Below are positions 21,157 through 33,677 of a DNA stretch of 64,000 bases, in pieces. The stretch spans positions 4,703,500 to 4,767,499 of the forward strand of contig NC_045149.1 of assembly GCF_008831285.2 (NCBI RefSeq), in the 5' to 3' direction. Positions within the stretch are counted from its first letter, which is position 1. Each line of letters starts with the position of its first letter. Both the position numbers and the translations under genes were made by a program. Source of the DNA: Nymphaea colorata. Its lineage: Eukaryota > Streptophyta > Magnoliopsida > Nymphaeales > Nymphaeaceae. Below the pieces are notes generated by a model. The model saw only the letters and a program-made list of their open reading frames with translations. It ran no database searches and was not told the origin of the DNA.

Positions 21157-22495
21157 TCCCCCTCAAGATGAACGCTCGGGAAAGAGCATTAAGCTTGAAT
21201 CTAAGATTGTCAAAAGTAGATTGAGCAAGTGGCTTGGTGAGGATGTCTGTGAGCTGATCAGCACTATGTATATAGTGGACTTGAAGATGATTCTTGGCAA
21301 TATGATCGCGAACAAAGTGAACATCAATCTCAATATGTTTGCTTCTATTATGAAAAACCGGATTAGCGGAGAGAGAGGCAGCACTGATGTTGTCACACCA
21401 TAGACGAGGAACGTGTGGCATATTAATATGTAATTCCTTGAGTAAAAACGTGAGCCATAAAACCTCAGAAGAACAGGAAGATAGAGCACGGTATTTAACT
21501 TCAGTGCTAGATTGAGCAACAGTAGGCTGTTTGCGGGCAGATCAAGAAACAAGAGATGATCCTATAAAGATGGCAAAATCATCAGTGGACTTACGATCAT
21601 CAATGTTGCCAGCCTAGTCTGCATCAGTGTAAGCATCAATGTAAAAAGTGGTGGCCGGCTTTAACAGAAGACCGCAAGATAGGGTGGCCTTGACATAACG
21701 TAAATGCGCTTGACAGCAGTCATGTGAATAGTAGTAGGTTGTTGCATGTATTGACACACTTTGTTGACAGCAAATGAGAGATCAGGTTGTGTTAGCGTAA
21801 GGTATTACAGTGCACCAACAAGTTGCCGATATGGAGTGGGATCGGAAAGAGGCTCCCCAGCGTGTTTTGACAGATTTAAAGTGGTCGACATAGGCGTGCA
21901 GTGAGGTTTTGCATCAATTTGCTTTCTGCAGAAGGTCAAGCATATACTTTTCTTGAGAAAGAAAGAAACCCATGGAGGAGAAAGTCACTTGAATGCCCAA
22001 AAAATAGTGTAGGAGGCCAAGATCTTTAATGCCAAATTCTTGATCTAGAGTATGCATGATGGACTTGATCATAGTATCATTATTTCCTGTAATAATAATA
22101 TCATCAACATAGATCAAGATATATAAAGTTGAATCAGATCGCACCCGCAAAAAAAAAGAGGAATCCACTTTTGAGCCGACGAACCCAAATGTGACCAAGA
22201 AATTAGTAAGCCGTTGGAACCAAGCACGGGGAGACTGTTTTAAACCATAAATAGCCTTATGCAGTTGACAAACATGATGAGGAAAACGATCATCGATGAA
22301 GCCCGGTGGTTGAGCCATATATACCTTCTCAGTAAGAACACCATGAAGGAAAGCATTGTGAACATCAAGTTGTCGAACAGTCCAGCCAAAAGTAATGGCA
22401 ATAATGAGAAGAACACGTATAGAAGTGTGTTTGACTACGGAACTGAAGGTTTCAAAGTAGTCAATACCATGTTCTTGAGTATAGCCCTTAGCCAC
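21023..22495 (-). pseudogene. E6 reverse transcriptase and RNase H
   Basis: 21914-22495 carries the RT start (MAKGYTQEHGIDYFETFS), QLDVHNAFLHG and an intact catalytic box IYVDDIIITGN. Stops at about 21900, with broken frames over 21420-21900, then lead to the RNase H C-terminus at 21023-21421 (WCDNISAASLSANPVFHNRS, HIEIDVHFVRDHI, LADQ-type end ADQLTDILTKPL). The Lys-Pro-rich C-terminus runs into the polypurine tract as expected. Confidence 0.85.
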
Positions 22496-22600
22496 TAAGC
22501 GAGCCTTGTATCTTTCTAGAGTGCCATCAGCTTTTCTTTTAATACGAAAAACTCATTTCGAGTCAATGATATTAGCAGAGGGAGGTGGTGATACAAGATT

Positions 22601-24016
22601 TCATGTATGATTCTTGTGTAGAGCTGCAAGTTCATCTTTCATGGCTTGAACCCAATAAGTGTGCTTCAAGGCTTGAGACGCAGTACGAGGTTCAGTTTCA
22701 GAGATTAGATGGGTGAGATGAACTGCAGGAAGGGGATATTTGGAGATGGTGTAGGTTTTTGGCTTAAGAGAACCAGTTTGGGACCGAGTGAGTATGTGGT
22801 GAGAGCGATGCGGTCTAGGGGGTGGTGAAGGGTTCGGCGGTGAAGGATGAGGTGGTGAATTGGTAGGTGAGGGTGTAGGTTCAGATTGTGTATCCTGAAC
22901 GATGTTGGACGGTGAATGAATGGGAGTGAGTGGTGGTGGGGATGATGTAGTATTTGGTGAATGGTGCACGGGTGTGAGAGAGGAACGGTTTAAGAGAGGT
23001 GGTATGTTTGGGGAGGGCATAGTAATGACTAGAGGCAGTGGAGGTTTACTTGGTGTAGGTTGGGCTGGTGATGCCATGGTTTTAAAGGGATATACACTTT
23101 CATCAAAAACCACGTGTCTGCAGATAAGAAGTTTGCTCGTATCTCGATCAAAGCAAATGTATCCTTTGTGCATGCTGCTATATCCAAAAAAGACATGTTG
23201 CTTGCTGTGAAACTGCAGTTTATGAGTGTTGAAATCACGTAGACAAGGATAGCAGACACATCCAAAAACCTTTAGAAACTTATAATCAGGAGATTGTTTG
23301 AACAAAACTTGATATGGTGACTTCATTTTGAGAACCCGTGTTGGCATTCTATTGATCAAGAAAACAACAACTCTAAAGGCAAAGTCCCAATACTTATAAG
23401 GTAAATTTGCATGTGCAAGTAGAGTTAATCCAATGTCAACAATATGCCTGTGTTTGCTTTCTATGCTGCCATTTTGTTGGTGAGCATGTGGGCACGTAAC
23501 TCTATGAACAATACCAATTTGTTTGAGATAGGTGGAAACAGTGCGATATTCTCCTCCCCAATCGCTTTGAACAGCCTTGATTTTTCGATCAAATTGACGT
23601 TCTACCATAACTTGAAACGTTTTAAAGATGGAAAGAACATCTGATCTACTTTTGATAATATATATCCAAGAGAAATGAGATAAGGCATCAATGAAATTAA
23701 CATAATAGCTATAACCATGCACAGATGTGGTAGCAGTCGGTCCCCAAACATCAGTAAAAATCAAATCAAGTGGAGCATTAATCTTATGTAATGTCTGAGC
23801 AAAAGAAAGAGTATGACTTTTTCCTTTTTGGCATGCATCGCATACTTGATTATGAGATTTGCCATCAATAGGTAAGTCAAATTTATTCAAAACATGCATC
23901 ACAATTCTAAAATCAGGATGTCCCAAACTACTATGCCAATCACCAACCGAGACCCGTTCTCCTACAAGTGCTGTTTTCTGGTAGGCTCCATGTTGTTGTA
24001 ACTTCAGCTGATACAA
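22601..24016 (-). pseudogene. E6 integrase, 471-codon open frame
   Basis: This is the longest open retroelement frame here. The zinc-binding HHCC is complete: WHSSLGHPDF gives the two His and CDACQKGKSH the two Cys. The core has the catalytic Asp in LIFTDVWGPT, the second Asp in QSDWGGEYR and the Glu in NGSIESKHRHIV, so all three catalytic acids are retained. A Pro/Ser-rich linker (about residues 320-410) and the RT-entry motif WVQAMKDELAALHKNHT follow. It is out of frame with gag/protease upstream and with RT downstream. Confidence 0.87.
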
Positions 24017-24345
24017 TCCTCTTTTATTTGCTCGCTCCAGAAGTTTCTCCCCTGTTGTCCGATTCTTAACATAGCACGATTTGCATCAAATTCAAAGACA
24101 ACGTTATTGTCACGGGCAAATTTATGCATAGATAGAAGATTTTTAGAGATGGTGGGAACATGCAGCACATTGTTTATAAAAAATTTTGAGGCTATGCTGT
24201 AGATAGAGACATTACTAACATTCTTGATTTGAAGACCAGTACCATTTCCAACTGTCAGCTGATCTTGCCCATGATATTCTGAGTGAACGGAGAGTTTGTT
24301 TAAGTCAGCCGTCACGTGATGCGTAGCACCGGTGTCGGGATACTA
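24004..24345 (-). pseudogene. E6 protease
   Basis: The aspartic protease active site reads YPDTGATHHVTADLNKL (DTGA intact), followed by VGNGTGLQIKNVSN and LHVPTISKNLLSMHKFARDN, the standard copia protease-to-GAG-pre-integrase sequence. A stop just before the active site separates it from gag. Confidence 0.83.
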
Positions 24346-25297
24346 GAATCCATCATCTGTTTGAGGTATGGTTTCCATATGATAAGCTTTTGGGGATGAA
24401 GATCCCTTTTGGAACTTGTATAACTTGCAGCTCAATGCACCATGTCCTGATTTCCTGCAAGCTTGACATACGGTTCGACATTGGGAAGCGAAGTGGCCAC
24501 GATTTCTGCAGGCATGACAACTGACATTTTTATCCTGAGGACGGATTCCTGAACGCCCTTTTTGCTGCTCATTTCTTCCATGGTAATTGGGATTCTTGAA
24601 GTTTTGTCGGTGGGCTACATAGGCTGAAGGATCCTCAACGTTTCCAGACTTTGCAATTTCAGATTCTTGAATAAGAAGCAAAGAATATAATTCTTCCAGG
24701 TTTATGGGATCGACGTGAGTGCGCAAAGAAACTTTCAGGGTGCCATATTCATCAGTAGGAAGACCCGAAAGAATATTCATGACAAGATCCTCCTCATCTA
24801 CTGGTTTGGAAGCCATGGCTAGCTGATGAGTTACACCTTTAACTTTGTGAAAATATGTTGTTATGGATTCATTTCCCTTTTTCAGGTTTTGCAGTGCAGA
24901 TTTAAGTTGTTGCACCTTTGCTCTAGATTGAGCAACATAGATGCATTTTATGGTAGTCCAGACTTTGTATGACGAGTCAAGACCTACAACTTGACTATGG
25001 ATGACTTCACTAAGCGACGAAATGATCCAACTTAACAATAGTTGGTCACCTCGATGTCATTCCAAGAAGGCTGGATTTAAGATAGTTCTTTTGTCATCTT
25101 CACTAGGCAAGAACTCGTCTGGGCATTTGAAATGACCCATCAATATATCCCATCATCTTATAACTCCTAAGCATATGAATGAATTGAGATTCCCAAAGCA
25201 AGTAGTTGTCGGAAGATAGTTTGATGGATAAAAAATGCTGAAGACTAGTTGGGGCAGGTATGACAGAGGAGATCAGACCTAAAAATGGCAAATTCAT
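24343..25297 (-). pseudogene. E6 gag
   Basis: Two frames, 25103-25297 (gag N-terminus, LSSDNYLLWESQFIHMLRSY) and 24343-25038, are separated by a stop/frameshift near 25040-25100. The second has the UBN2-type gag core (YKVWTTIKCIYVAQSRAKVQ) and two CCHC zinc knuckles in a row, CHACRNRGHFASQC and CQACRKSGHGALSC. Two knuckles distinguish this lineage from E1, E3 and E5, which show one. Confidence 0.86.
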
Positions 25298-25426
25298 GTT
25301 GTCGAAACCAGACTTGGTTGATGCTGCAGTTGTGCTGTAAGAGTCTCCTTTTGGAATTGCTTGTTAATTTGCCATTTAGTCTAGATATTTGTACGCAATT
25401 TTGGATTCTATGATGGCCTGAAACCA

Positions 25427-27847
25427 AAATTACTCTTAATATAAAAACGTAGTATCCCCTATGTCATATGTAGAGGAAAAGAATTTCAACGGTCTTCTCT
25501 TTCCCATTTGAGAGAGATCACATACTACGAAGAGGCCTTCAAAGATATTGCCGCCATATTTTGTCGTTGCTTTCTTCGAGATGGATTCGGGTATGTTTCG
25601 GGTTTGATTCTTATTATAATTTGATGGTTCAGCATGAACATGCATACTTAGAAATATTTGGTTCTATCAACAAGAACAATGTTCGAAATTCAGGATGTTT
25701 CCAAGTTATCTTGTACTGGTCAAAATTGGGCTGTTACTTATGTAGACGATCCTTAAATAGGTAATGTCTTGGAATCACTTCCCTTCACTAAGATTTCCTA
25801 GTTGTTTTGGTTTGTGGTCATTTGTATTTGGGCCTAGTTTGGTCTTCGTTCTTTCTTTCCATTCTTGTTTTCTCTATATTTTGGTAATAAAGTACACGGG
25901 GTTTCTCTACCGCGCAGGTTGCGTTGGAGCATCTCGGAAGAGTTATCGGTATTTCAAAAGACATGTCCTGATATGAATCTTGGAACACAAATATTTTCTA
26001 AAAATTGTAACTTGATAGACGCAACCCTCATTCATGGCCAATTTCTATTCGTTACATTGGGTTTTGAATCCTAAGTCCAGTATGTTTCTCATTAGCTGAA
26101 TTCATAATTCTTTCACTGTAGCGGATTGTTTAATGTATTCAACACTTGATCATAGAAATTATATATCGTTTAAGATACTCCTCCTTACCTATTTCGCTTT
26201 TGTGCTTTTTAATCAAGACATATTCATCAATTCCGGCATTACAAATTAATGTTTAGACAAATAGTGGTCCTTTTCAGTGATTAATCTATTAATTCTCAAA
26301 TAGTTTCTCCTTTGGAATAACTCAAATACGATTGCCAAAAGCTTTATAACTTTCATGCTTGTAAGAACTCCTTTCTTACATTAAATTCACATCGTCATTA
26401 TCATGATATGAATGCGGAACTATGCCCCCAACTCCAACTCGATTCTCTTGATGCACTAATTTATGTGACGTTAGGTTATAGAGATTAAGCTTAAAAGTGC
26501 TTCTAAAGCCAATGAGAGCATATTTCTTCATTTTCATTAAAATGTCCCTCTTCTGAAATATAATTAGCAATAAACTCAAAATTTGAAGCAATTTAACTTC
26601 AGTACTTACATTGAGCTTCATGTAGAGTTTTGGTATGTATGGACTTTGCGGACATCCTCTTTAGTTGATAACAACGATATTCATACCTTAAACCGATAAA
26701 CTATTTGAGAGTTTCACTTTAGCATGCGCCTTTCCATTTAAATACTTGACCCTTGTAGAGTTACACCAGTTCATTTTATCGTGGTCCTTCGATTCCAAAA
26801 AAATCTTTTTGCAGTGAGCGTAGAGGTGATGGATGGACGGTGGTGGGAGCCACAGTGCGAGGACTGTACTGTGGATGGTACGGGAGAGGCCACGGATTAA
26901 CAACAGACCAGGGTCAGTAGGAGTGGCAGAGGTGCAGCAACAGCTTTAAACAGAAGCTTGGCATATCGTTTCCTGTGCAAGAACTAGAAGCAAATTTGGA
27001 AGAACTGGACGCGGTGATTAAATTTTCGGTCTTGGTAAACGGTGAAACAAAGCTCCGGGGAATGAAGGGGCTTGTTTGAACACAAATAGGGACATCTACA
27101 ACAACGAATGGGAAGAAAAAGTTCCCGGCTGACTCTGACTTGGATCAATTACCAGGCACGGAAAAAGGCCTCGTGGCCAGCATAGCACGTGTACCAACGT
27201 TCCCTGTTCCTTCGAATTATCAGGTTCGCCACTCGCATTATTGTCTTGGCACTTGCAAATCTTATTTATGTCCATTTCTGGTTAAACACTTGAAGCAAAG
27301 GAGAATGCAATAACACTTGCTTTTAGAAAAGAATGCTGTCTGCCACGGCATGTTAGTGAGCTTATGTAACGCATGAGCCTCGAAAGCATAGACGCGCATT
27401 TTTAACAGACAGAGTCGTCCATTTTGGATAATATTGTCATCAATGTGATGACAAACCAAACTTTAAAAATGACAATACATTGCTGCCAAACATATAGACA
27501 CATTGCATTATGTAAAACTAATCATATGAAACAATGGCGTAATAGACGTACTTACATACAAACACATGGTTGTATCACCCATCATTCACACTTTCGCTTT
27601 AATTTCAACCGAGATGCCTGATGCGTACACCCAGATGGAAATGTAAAAGGAGGTGCGGACGGCCATTCATGGACAGTAACTGACGAATCTTCGGTCATCC
27701 AAGAAAGTAGGGCAGAAATATTCACCTCTTTGCCAGCCTGCTTGCATCTGGATGCATCAAAAGAGTAGGCTACGGACAAGCCAACTCAAACGAGATTTGC
27801 CTTCCATCTTTATGAAAACACACAACTATGTATGAACCCAGGGACAC
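25427..27847. other. Intergenic region between E6 and the MOR1 stop codon
   Basis: No frame over about 85 codons and no recognisable protein. The right end (about 27250-27847) should hold the MOR1 3' UTR on the minus strand. A CATAAATAAG minus-strand string near 27262 is a possible polyadenylation signal, but this is only a guess. A GC-richer stretch at about 26815-26950 resembles nothing I recognise. Confidence 0.5.
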
Positions 27848-30800
27848 CTAAAGCGTATCAGCAGATCCACTTTTAAGCCTCTCCATTCGAGCTTGCAGCC
27901 CTGAAAGGGCCTTCTCATCCATTGGAAGAATGGTGGACGGAATAGAAACCTCAGCACTCTCAGAATCCAATCCATGTCCAAGCTGGTTCTCTTGTATGGA
28001 CTTTGTAACAGATCCATTTGGATGCATCAGAGGCCGGCAGACGCCTTCACTGACTCCAGCAGCAACTGCTGCTTGTATGCTTTTCATTCTTTCTTTAAGG
28101 GCATCTAATCCACCAGCAGGTGCAACAGCTGCACAGAGAAAAAAAGTGTTAATCACATTATTTTCATGGCCATAAGATCAGATCAAGGATCATTTGTAAT
28201 ATAATATAGACATGCTGAATCCAGTGTACCAACAAAACTCATCTTTTAAGAAACCCAACCGATGTACCTGCAGGTATGCATCTGTCGTTGTTGACTTCAT
28301 ATTGCTCCCTTGAGTCAGAGTGATCACTATGCTTGCCAGGTGAACTTACCATATCCCTGCCAGAATCTATTGAATCACGGGATGCTTGAAGATTGGTTTG
28401 TGGAACTTCCGTTTTTATGTTCTGCAATTTCGCATGAACTGGAGAAAGCGGTGCTAGTTTTGGAGAAGAATGCATCAATGATACAGGAGGTGGTGTTGAA
28501 ATCGGCAGGCTAGAAGGAGTTCGTCCAGCTGCTGCATTACTCTCCATCTACATGAACACCACAAGCAAAGAAGCCTTAGCGAGCATGTGAAGACATGATG
28601 GTTAAAACAAAATCCACACCTGTGCTAGACCATCTCTAATATATGTCCGAAAAGCTTCACTTGCATTCTGGAGCTGAGCAAATATATCGATCTGAAATGG
28701 ATAAAGTACATGATCAATAAAATAGATTATGAACCATGAAATCTTGAACCACATAACAGGAAAAATGTAGCTTAGTCTAAAACTCTGCACATAACAAATG
28801 TACATAACAGGTCAAACATATGAAAGAAAATCAAACAGAACCTACCTTAAAAATCTATCTACCTTTACCAGCACCTGATAGTCAAAAGATGACCTTCCAA
28901 CTACATATAGCATAACGTTGCACATTTTTACATCCTTAAGCTTGATAGGACATTTCTCTATGACATGAGGTTACACGTTCACATCTGTAAACTTGATAGC
29001 ATCACTCTAGAGATTAATAAAATCCAACATATTTATCACTACCTGAGTGAGGTAAGTTAGTAATGTCATTATTTTGAAAGGAATGTAGACATATACAGGG
29101 CACCTCCACATGCCACAAATCCACCTCCATTCATAAAAAATATGTGTTGACAAAATCCAAAAGGACCTACTGAAGTATGTCACTGGATCAACTGGAACTT
29201 AACGACTGAGTCATATCAGCATGAAACTGAAAGTTCAGAAATCTAAACTCAAATAACATGTCAATGTAAAACAATTACGCTGTTGAGAATATACCAATTT
29301 CAATAATTTCCATTAAATTAGTAATTGCAACAAAGTATTGAGAATGACATTTTAGATGGATCATGGACTCAGCGAAGCACGGTACCAAATAGCCCAAGAA
29401 CTTATGTATGAAATCTTTTGCAGCCTATTCCATTTCATAGGACTTAGCCAGATGCTCCATGTAGAAAAGTACAACAGAGCGGTACCTTAGGATATAACTG
29501 TGTCATACAATATAGTTCAAATAGGCCAGTAATGCCAGTATGCTTATACGCAATTTTTTCTTCTATTGAGAATAAACCAATTTCAACCACTTTCAAAAAA
29601 TAGTAAGTGCAACAATGTAAAAGTGCATCTTTTGTAACTTATAAACAATAACCCAAACAATGTCATCTGTTGTAAGCAACAACGAAAGATCTCATGCACT
29701 CAGTCAAGTGTTGTATCAAATTGCCCAAGTACTTATGCATAACATCTTTCCAAAACATATTACGTTTCATAGAACTTAACCAGACAGATGCTCAAGTAAG
29801 AAAATTGTTAACAAAAGAACAGTACCTTAGGATACAATTGTGTTATACGATAAAGTTCAAACAGGCCAATGGTGCAAGTCTGTTTGTCTGCAATTTTCTT
29901 GAAAACAGCAGCTAGTTCTTGCTGCACAAGTATCACGTTAATGAATAAGTGTAAACACCAGCATGAAACTCATCTGACTTTCTAAACGATAAAAATTCAA
30001 ACCCATGGATGCATGTTATGACACATCTAGTGCAGTTGTCTAAAATGCAAAACTAAAGGAAAAACAGTTACACGAGATCCTTGATCAGCTATAAAAGGAA
30101 ATGGACTCATGTAATTTACCTTTAGTTGTGCATCAGCTGAATGAGTTGTTGTGGAGGGACTGTTGGAAGCAGAATCACCCCAGTGAGTCTGACCAACAGG
30201 ACCTGATGGTGTCAACATTCTAGCTGCTGCAAGAGTCTGATATGTATATTAAACTTATTAGCATAGTAAGAACACATGGATCATGGATAAAATGTCCACA
30301 TAACAAGTAAAAATTGACTTCCAAACCTGCAGGTTCAGATCAATATACGCAAGGATTATTGGCTGTGGTTCCATGTCTATAGGAACCATAGACAAGTGAC
30401 CCTTAATTGCAGTTCCACGAAGTTTAACTAATTCGTGCAACACTGTCTTAACCATGCGCAGTGGTTTGTCATCGGCACCAGCCCTGACAAAATAGATTCT
30501 CGTATTAGAAAAACTACCCTGCTAACAAACTTTAATCAGCAGACATGCCAATACCTTTTGCGTATTTCTTCCATTCCCAACTCTTGCAGGTATACATGTA
30601 TACTTTGCAGAATCCGGTCAAGATCAACATCATATATTGTACTCGGAAGTACCTGACAAGAGTGTCCTACATGATGAGTTCAAAGACAAAACTAATCTCA
30701 GATATGTCTAAACTACTAAAAAATAGATGTTACTTTTGTTAATTTGATGAGACATTTAACGACAAGCTCCGAAAACTTCTGGTTCCTGGCTGGCAAGGTA

Positions 30801-32763
30801 TCTATTGATGCCGGTGATGGCCAACTTGAGGCATCTAACGGCTGCAAGAGGTTAATTAGCACAACAAATGATGATGTACGTTCAGCATTGTCCTGTAGGC
30901 ACATAAGAAATTCATAAATATACAAAGTTACAACAGCACAAATACTTTGAAAAGGAAAAATGAAGCAGAAGAACTTAAGCTTACCAGAATTTTAAGCATC
31001 AAAACATTAAGGGCTTTTAGAAGTTGACTTCCATCATCCATCAAGGGAACTCGTTCATCCAGAAGCCATAAAAGCAGCTCCATGATGAGACTGTTAAGGG
31101 TACTCTCCTTAACAGCATGAGCAAGTCTTTTAATTTGAAACGTCTTCATTGAAAATAAACAAAGAAAAAAACAGTTACCAACAGAACTGAGATCAGGAAA
31201 ACCCTTATGCACTTGCCTTGACTTGTGGGGCACAAAAGCAGAAAACCCAGATGAAGTAAACTACCAAAACATATCTTCGTCAGTTATCCTTTAGCAAAAA
31301 AAGAGTATATAATGTAGTAATGATGATGATATACCTGCATAAGTGTATTCAGTACATATTTACACGACCTTGAAGAGGCTCCAGCAAGACTAAAGTCAAA
31401 TGCCTTTGGTACCTGCCAGCATCCAAATTCAGAAACCTACAGCAAATATTAATCTAACAGAAGAACAAGGAAAATGTAAATATAAGTACCTTAGCAGCAA
31501 GACAAGAAACAAGTCTATCTGCATCCTTCACAATATCATCAAGAGAACTATTTTCTGGATCATTTGTTGCAAGTGCCAGCTCATGGCATACAACTTTCAT
31601 GCCTTCAACTGACTGCACATGCAAATGGAAGGACTTCCATACTTTAAACTAACAAATTTTAATATAAAATGGACATATTCAGAAAACCTCCACCAAATGT
31701 GAACAAGTGAATCAACCTTTCACTATAATTCCAACTTTTACAACCACACACTTTGGTCAAAAGCTAGAAATAGCCATATCAGAAGGCCTAAGGTTGTGCC
31801 TAGACAGTGGACCTAGAATAGGAACTAGGCAAGTCAATAAATCAAAAAAGAGAAAAGGAAAAAAATCTTGATTAAAAGTTAAACCATTATCAAACATGAA
31901 TCCGTATGCTAAAAAATAACATGTCATAGAATTAGATACCATGCATACCAAATCGTACCAATTCAACAAATTTAAATATGATTTATCAACTTAACACACC
32001 ATGGAAGAGTCTAAATCAAAAATATAAACATCACCGATATATTGAAAGATTGCAATAATTTTGAGAAAAAGGAACAAACAAGAAAACTAGAAAGAACTCT
32101 ACATTTTAAAAAGAGCACCAAAAGATTTTATCATGAGTTTGGTTCTCTGACTCTCTAAGAGTCCGAAGAATTGTTTTCAATAAACAAAAAGGAAAGACCT
32201 GGACTAGAAAAATAGGGACTAAAAGGAGAGAAAATTAAAAGAGATTACATAAAAATAAATACAAAATGAAGATACGCACTGGCATTCAAGTAGCAAATGT
32301 TAAAAAAACAGTTTTGCGAGAAACAAAGAGAGGAAATGGAGGGACAGGAAGCAGCAGAATAGAAAAAAGGGAGAGAATGAGACAGGTTGAAAGAAGAGGA
32401 AAACAATAAGAGAGAGAAAAGGATAGCACGGCACAAGAAGAAAAAAATGTGAAATTTGACCACCTTTTTTACTTTTGTATCAAAACAGATGGGGCTTTCT
32501 GTGAACCTAAATTTGAATGTACTGAGGGCCAACCCTTTTGCTGCCCAGCAACCACAAAGCCTATGCAGTCAAGCTAGGTAGCAGAAGCCGCATAGACTTC
32601 TGACCACACAGATCTGTGTATATGCATTACCATATTCCTGGCAACTAGTCATATAAAATTGATTATGCTGATAGAACAATCTGCATGTCATGTCATAAAT
32701 GAACTCTAGACACCAATGCATGTCTGGACATGCAAACATGCACATAAGACACATATACATGTC

Positions 32764-32806
<43 letters not shown>

Positions 32807-33677
32807 CACAGTGTTTTTGAGAACTAGTTTTAAAAAATCAATTAAATTGTATCAACACGTATGTCTTCTCATACACCAAGTTTCCATGACACGCAAGAAA
32901 ATACTGCTCACATTATAACCCTAATAACCTTGTCATCATTGAACTAGGAAGTTGGCGATTTATTAGTATACTTCCGTTAACACATGCAGTATAGTTCTTG
33001 TGTTTAAGAGAAACAGCATTGTTAGTGGATTGCTGGAAAAACTTGTCCAGAAACTTCCAAGTCCTACGAAAGTTATACATGCTTCTTTCTCAGCCCACTA
33101 TGGTAATAGGAAAAATTAAAAAGAGAAAAAGTAGGCAAAAGTTCATGGTTCACTAGCCCATGAATGCCTTAAAAGCTGTGAATGCAAAAGCTTTTAAAGA
33201 CTTCCTGCATAAACAACCAAGCATAAAACTAAATGGTTTTCCATCCAACTTAAAAAGTTCCTCAAGAGCTCTGAACCTCTGATTTTTTTTTTTTTTTTTT
33301 AACTTCACACATTCATACAGCATATAATAGAAGGGTTCGCAGTATGGATAAGCAGATAACCTGTTCAGGGGAACCCAACATAATGATTTCAAGAGCTTCA
33401 TTCCAGTCAGATGGACTATTTGCAGCAGCTAATGGCCGGGGCAAGGCATGTCTATCGGCATGAATCTCAAAATGCCCGTTGACAGCTCTATCACTGTTGA
33501 ATAAAATATTATATACAAACTTATAAATAAGTATTGTCACGGCATGATTCAAACAAAAGACAACATCAGAAAAGGAAAAGTGAGGCAAACCAAAAGGAAG
33601 TCCCATGATACCCAGTTAAGACAGGAGCAGTTGTCGATCTTGACAATACTTCTCCACTTTGCTCTGCTACCTCAAGC
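27848..33677 (-). CDS. MOR1: MOR1 exons 39-51: C-terminal conserved domain
   Basis: Exons: 33612-33677, 33361-33493, 31490-31612, 31335-31412, 30985-31143, 30734-30892, 30555-30652, 30327-30483, 30120-30236, 29826-29921, 28620-28691, 28268-28547, 27848-28128. They encode about residues 1294-1899 of the visible product. Recognisable stretches are DWNEALEIIMLGSPEQ, KRLAHAVKESTLNSLIMELL, TSSFVVLINLLQPLDASSWP, KPLRMVKTVLHELVKLRG, FAQLQNASEAFRTYIRDGLA, a Ser/Pro-rich tail segment (exon 28268-28547) and the conserved end LSGLQARMERL. This plant-specific C-terminal region is the microtubule-binding part in the family; the role is from family knowledge. Confidence 0.93.

Larger units (their letters stand above)
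20659..25426 (-). mobile_element. E6: minus-strand Ty1/copia retrotransposon, 5' LTR missing
   Basis: Minus-strand order is gag (24343-25297), protease (24004-24345), integrase (22601-24016), RT and RNase H (21023-22495), polypurine tract (21157-21166) and a 3' LTR ending at 21156. A degenerate primer-binding site (TGGTTTCAGGCCAT on minus, 25412-25426) ends the interior, but the sequence beyond shows no copy of the 3' LTR, so the 5' LTR is lost or unrecognisable. The coding frames are longer and less damaged than in E3 and E5. It belongs to a different copia lineage, with two zinc knuckles. Confidence 0.87.

Noticed and set aside
28692-29281. Possible additional MOR1 exon in the intron between 28691 and 29826
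   Set aside because: The frames on both sides join in phase without it, and nothing before 29486 matches a MOR1 segment.
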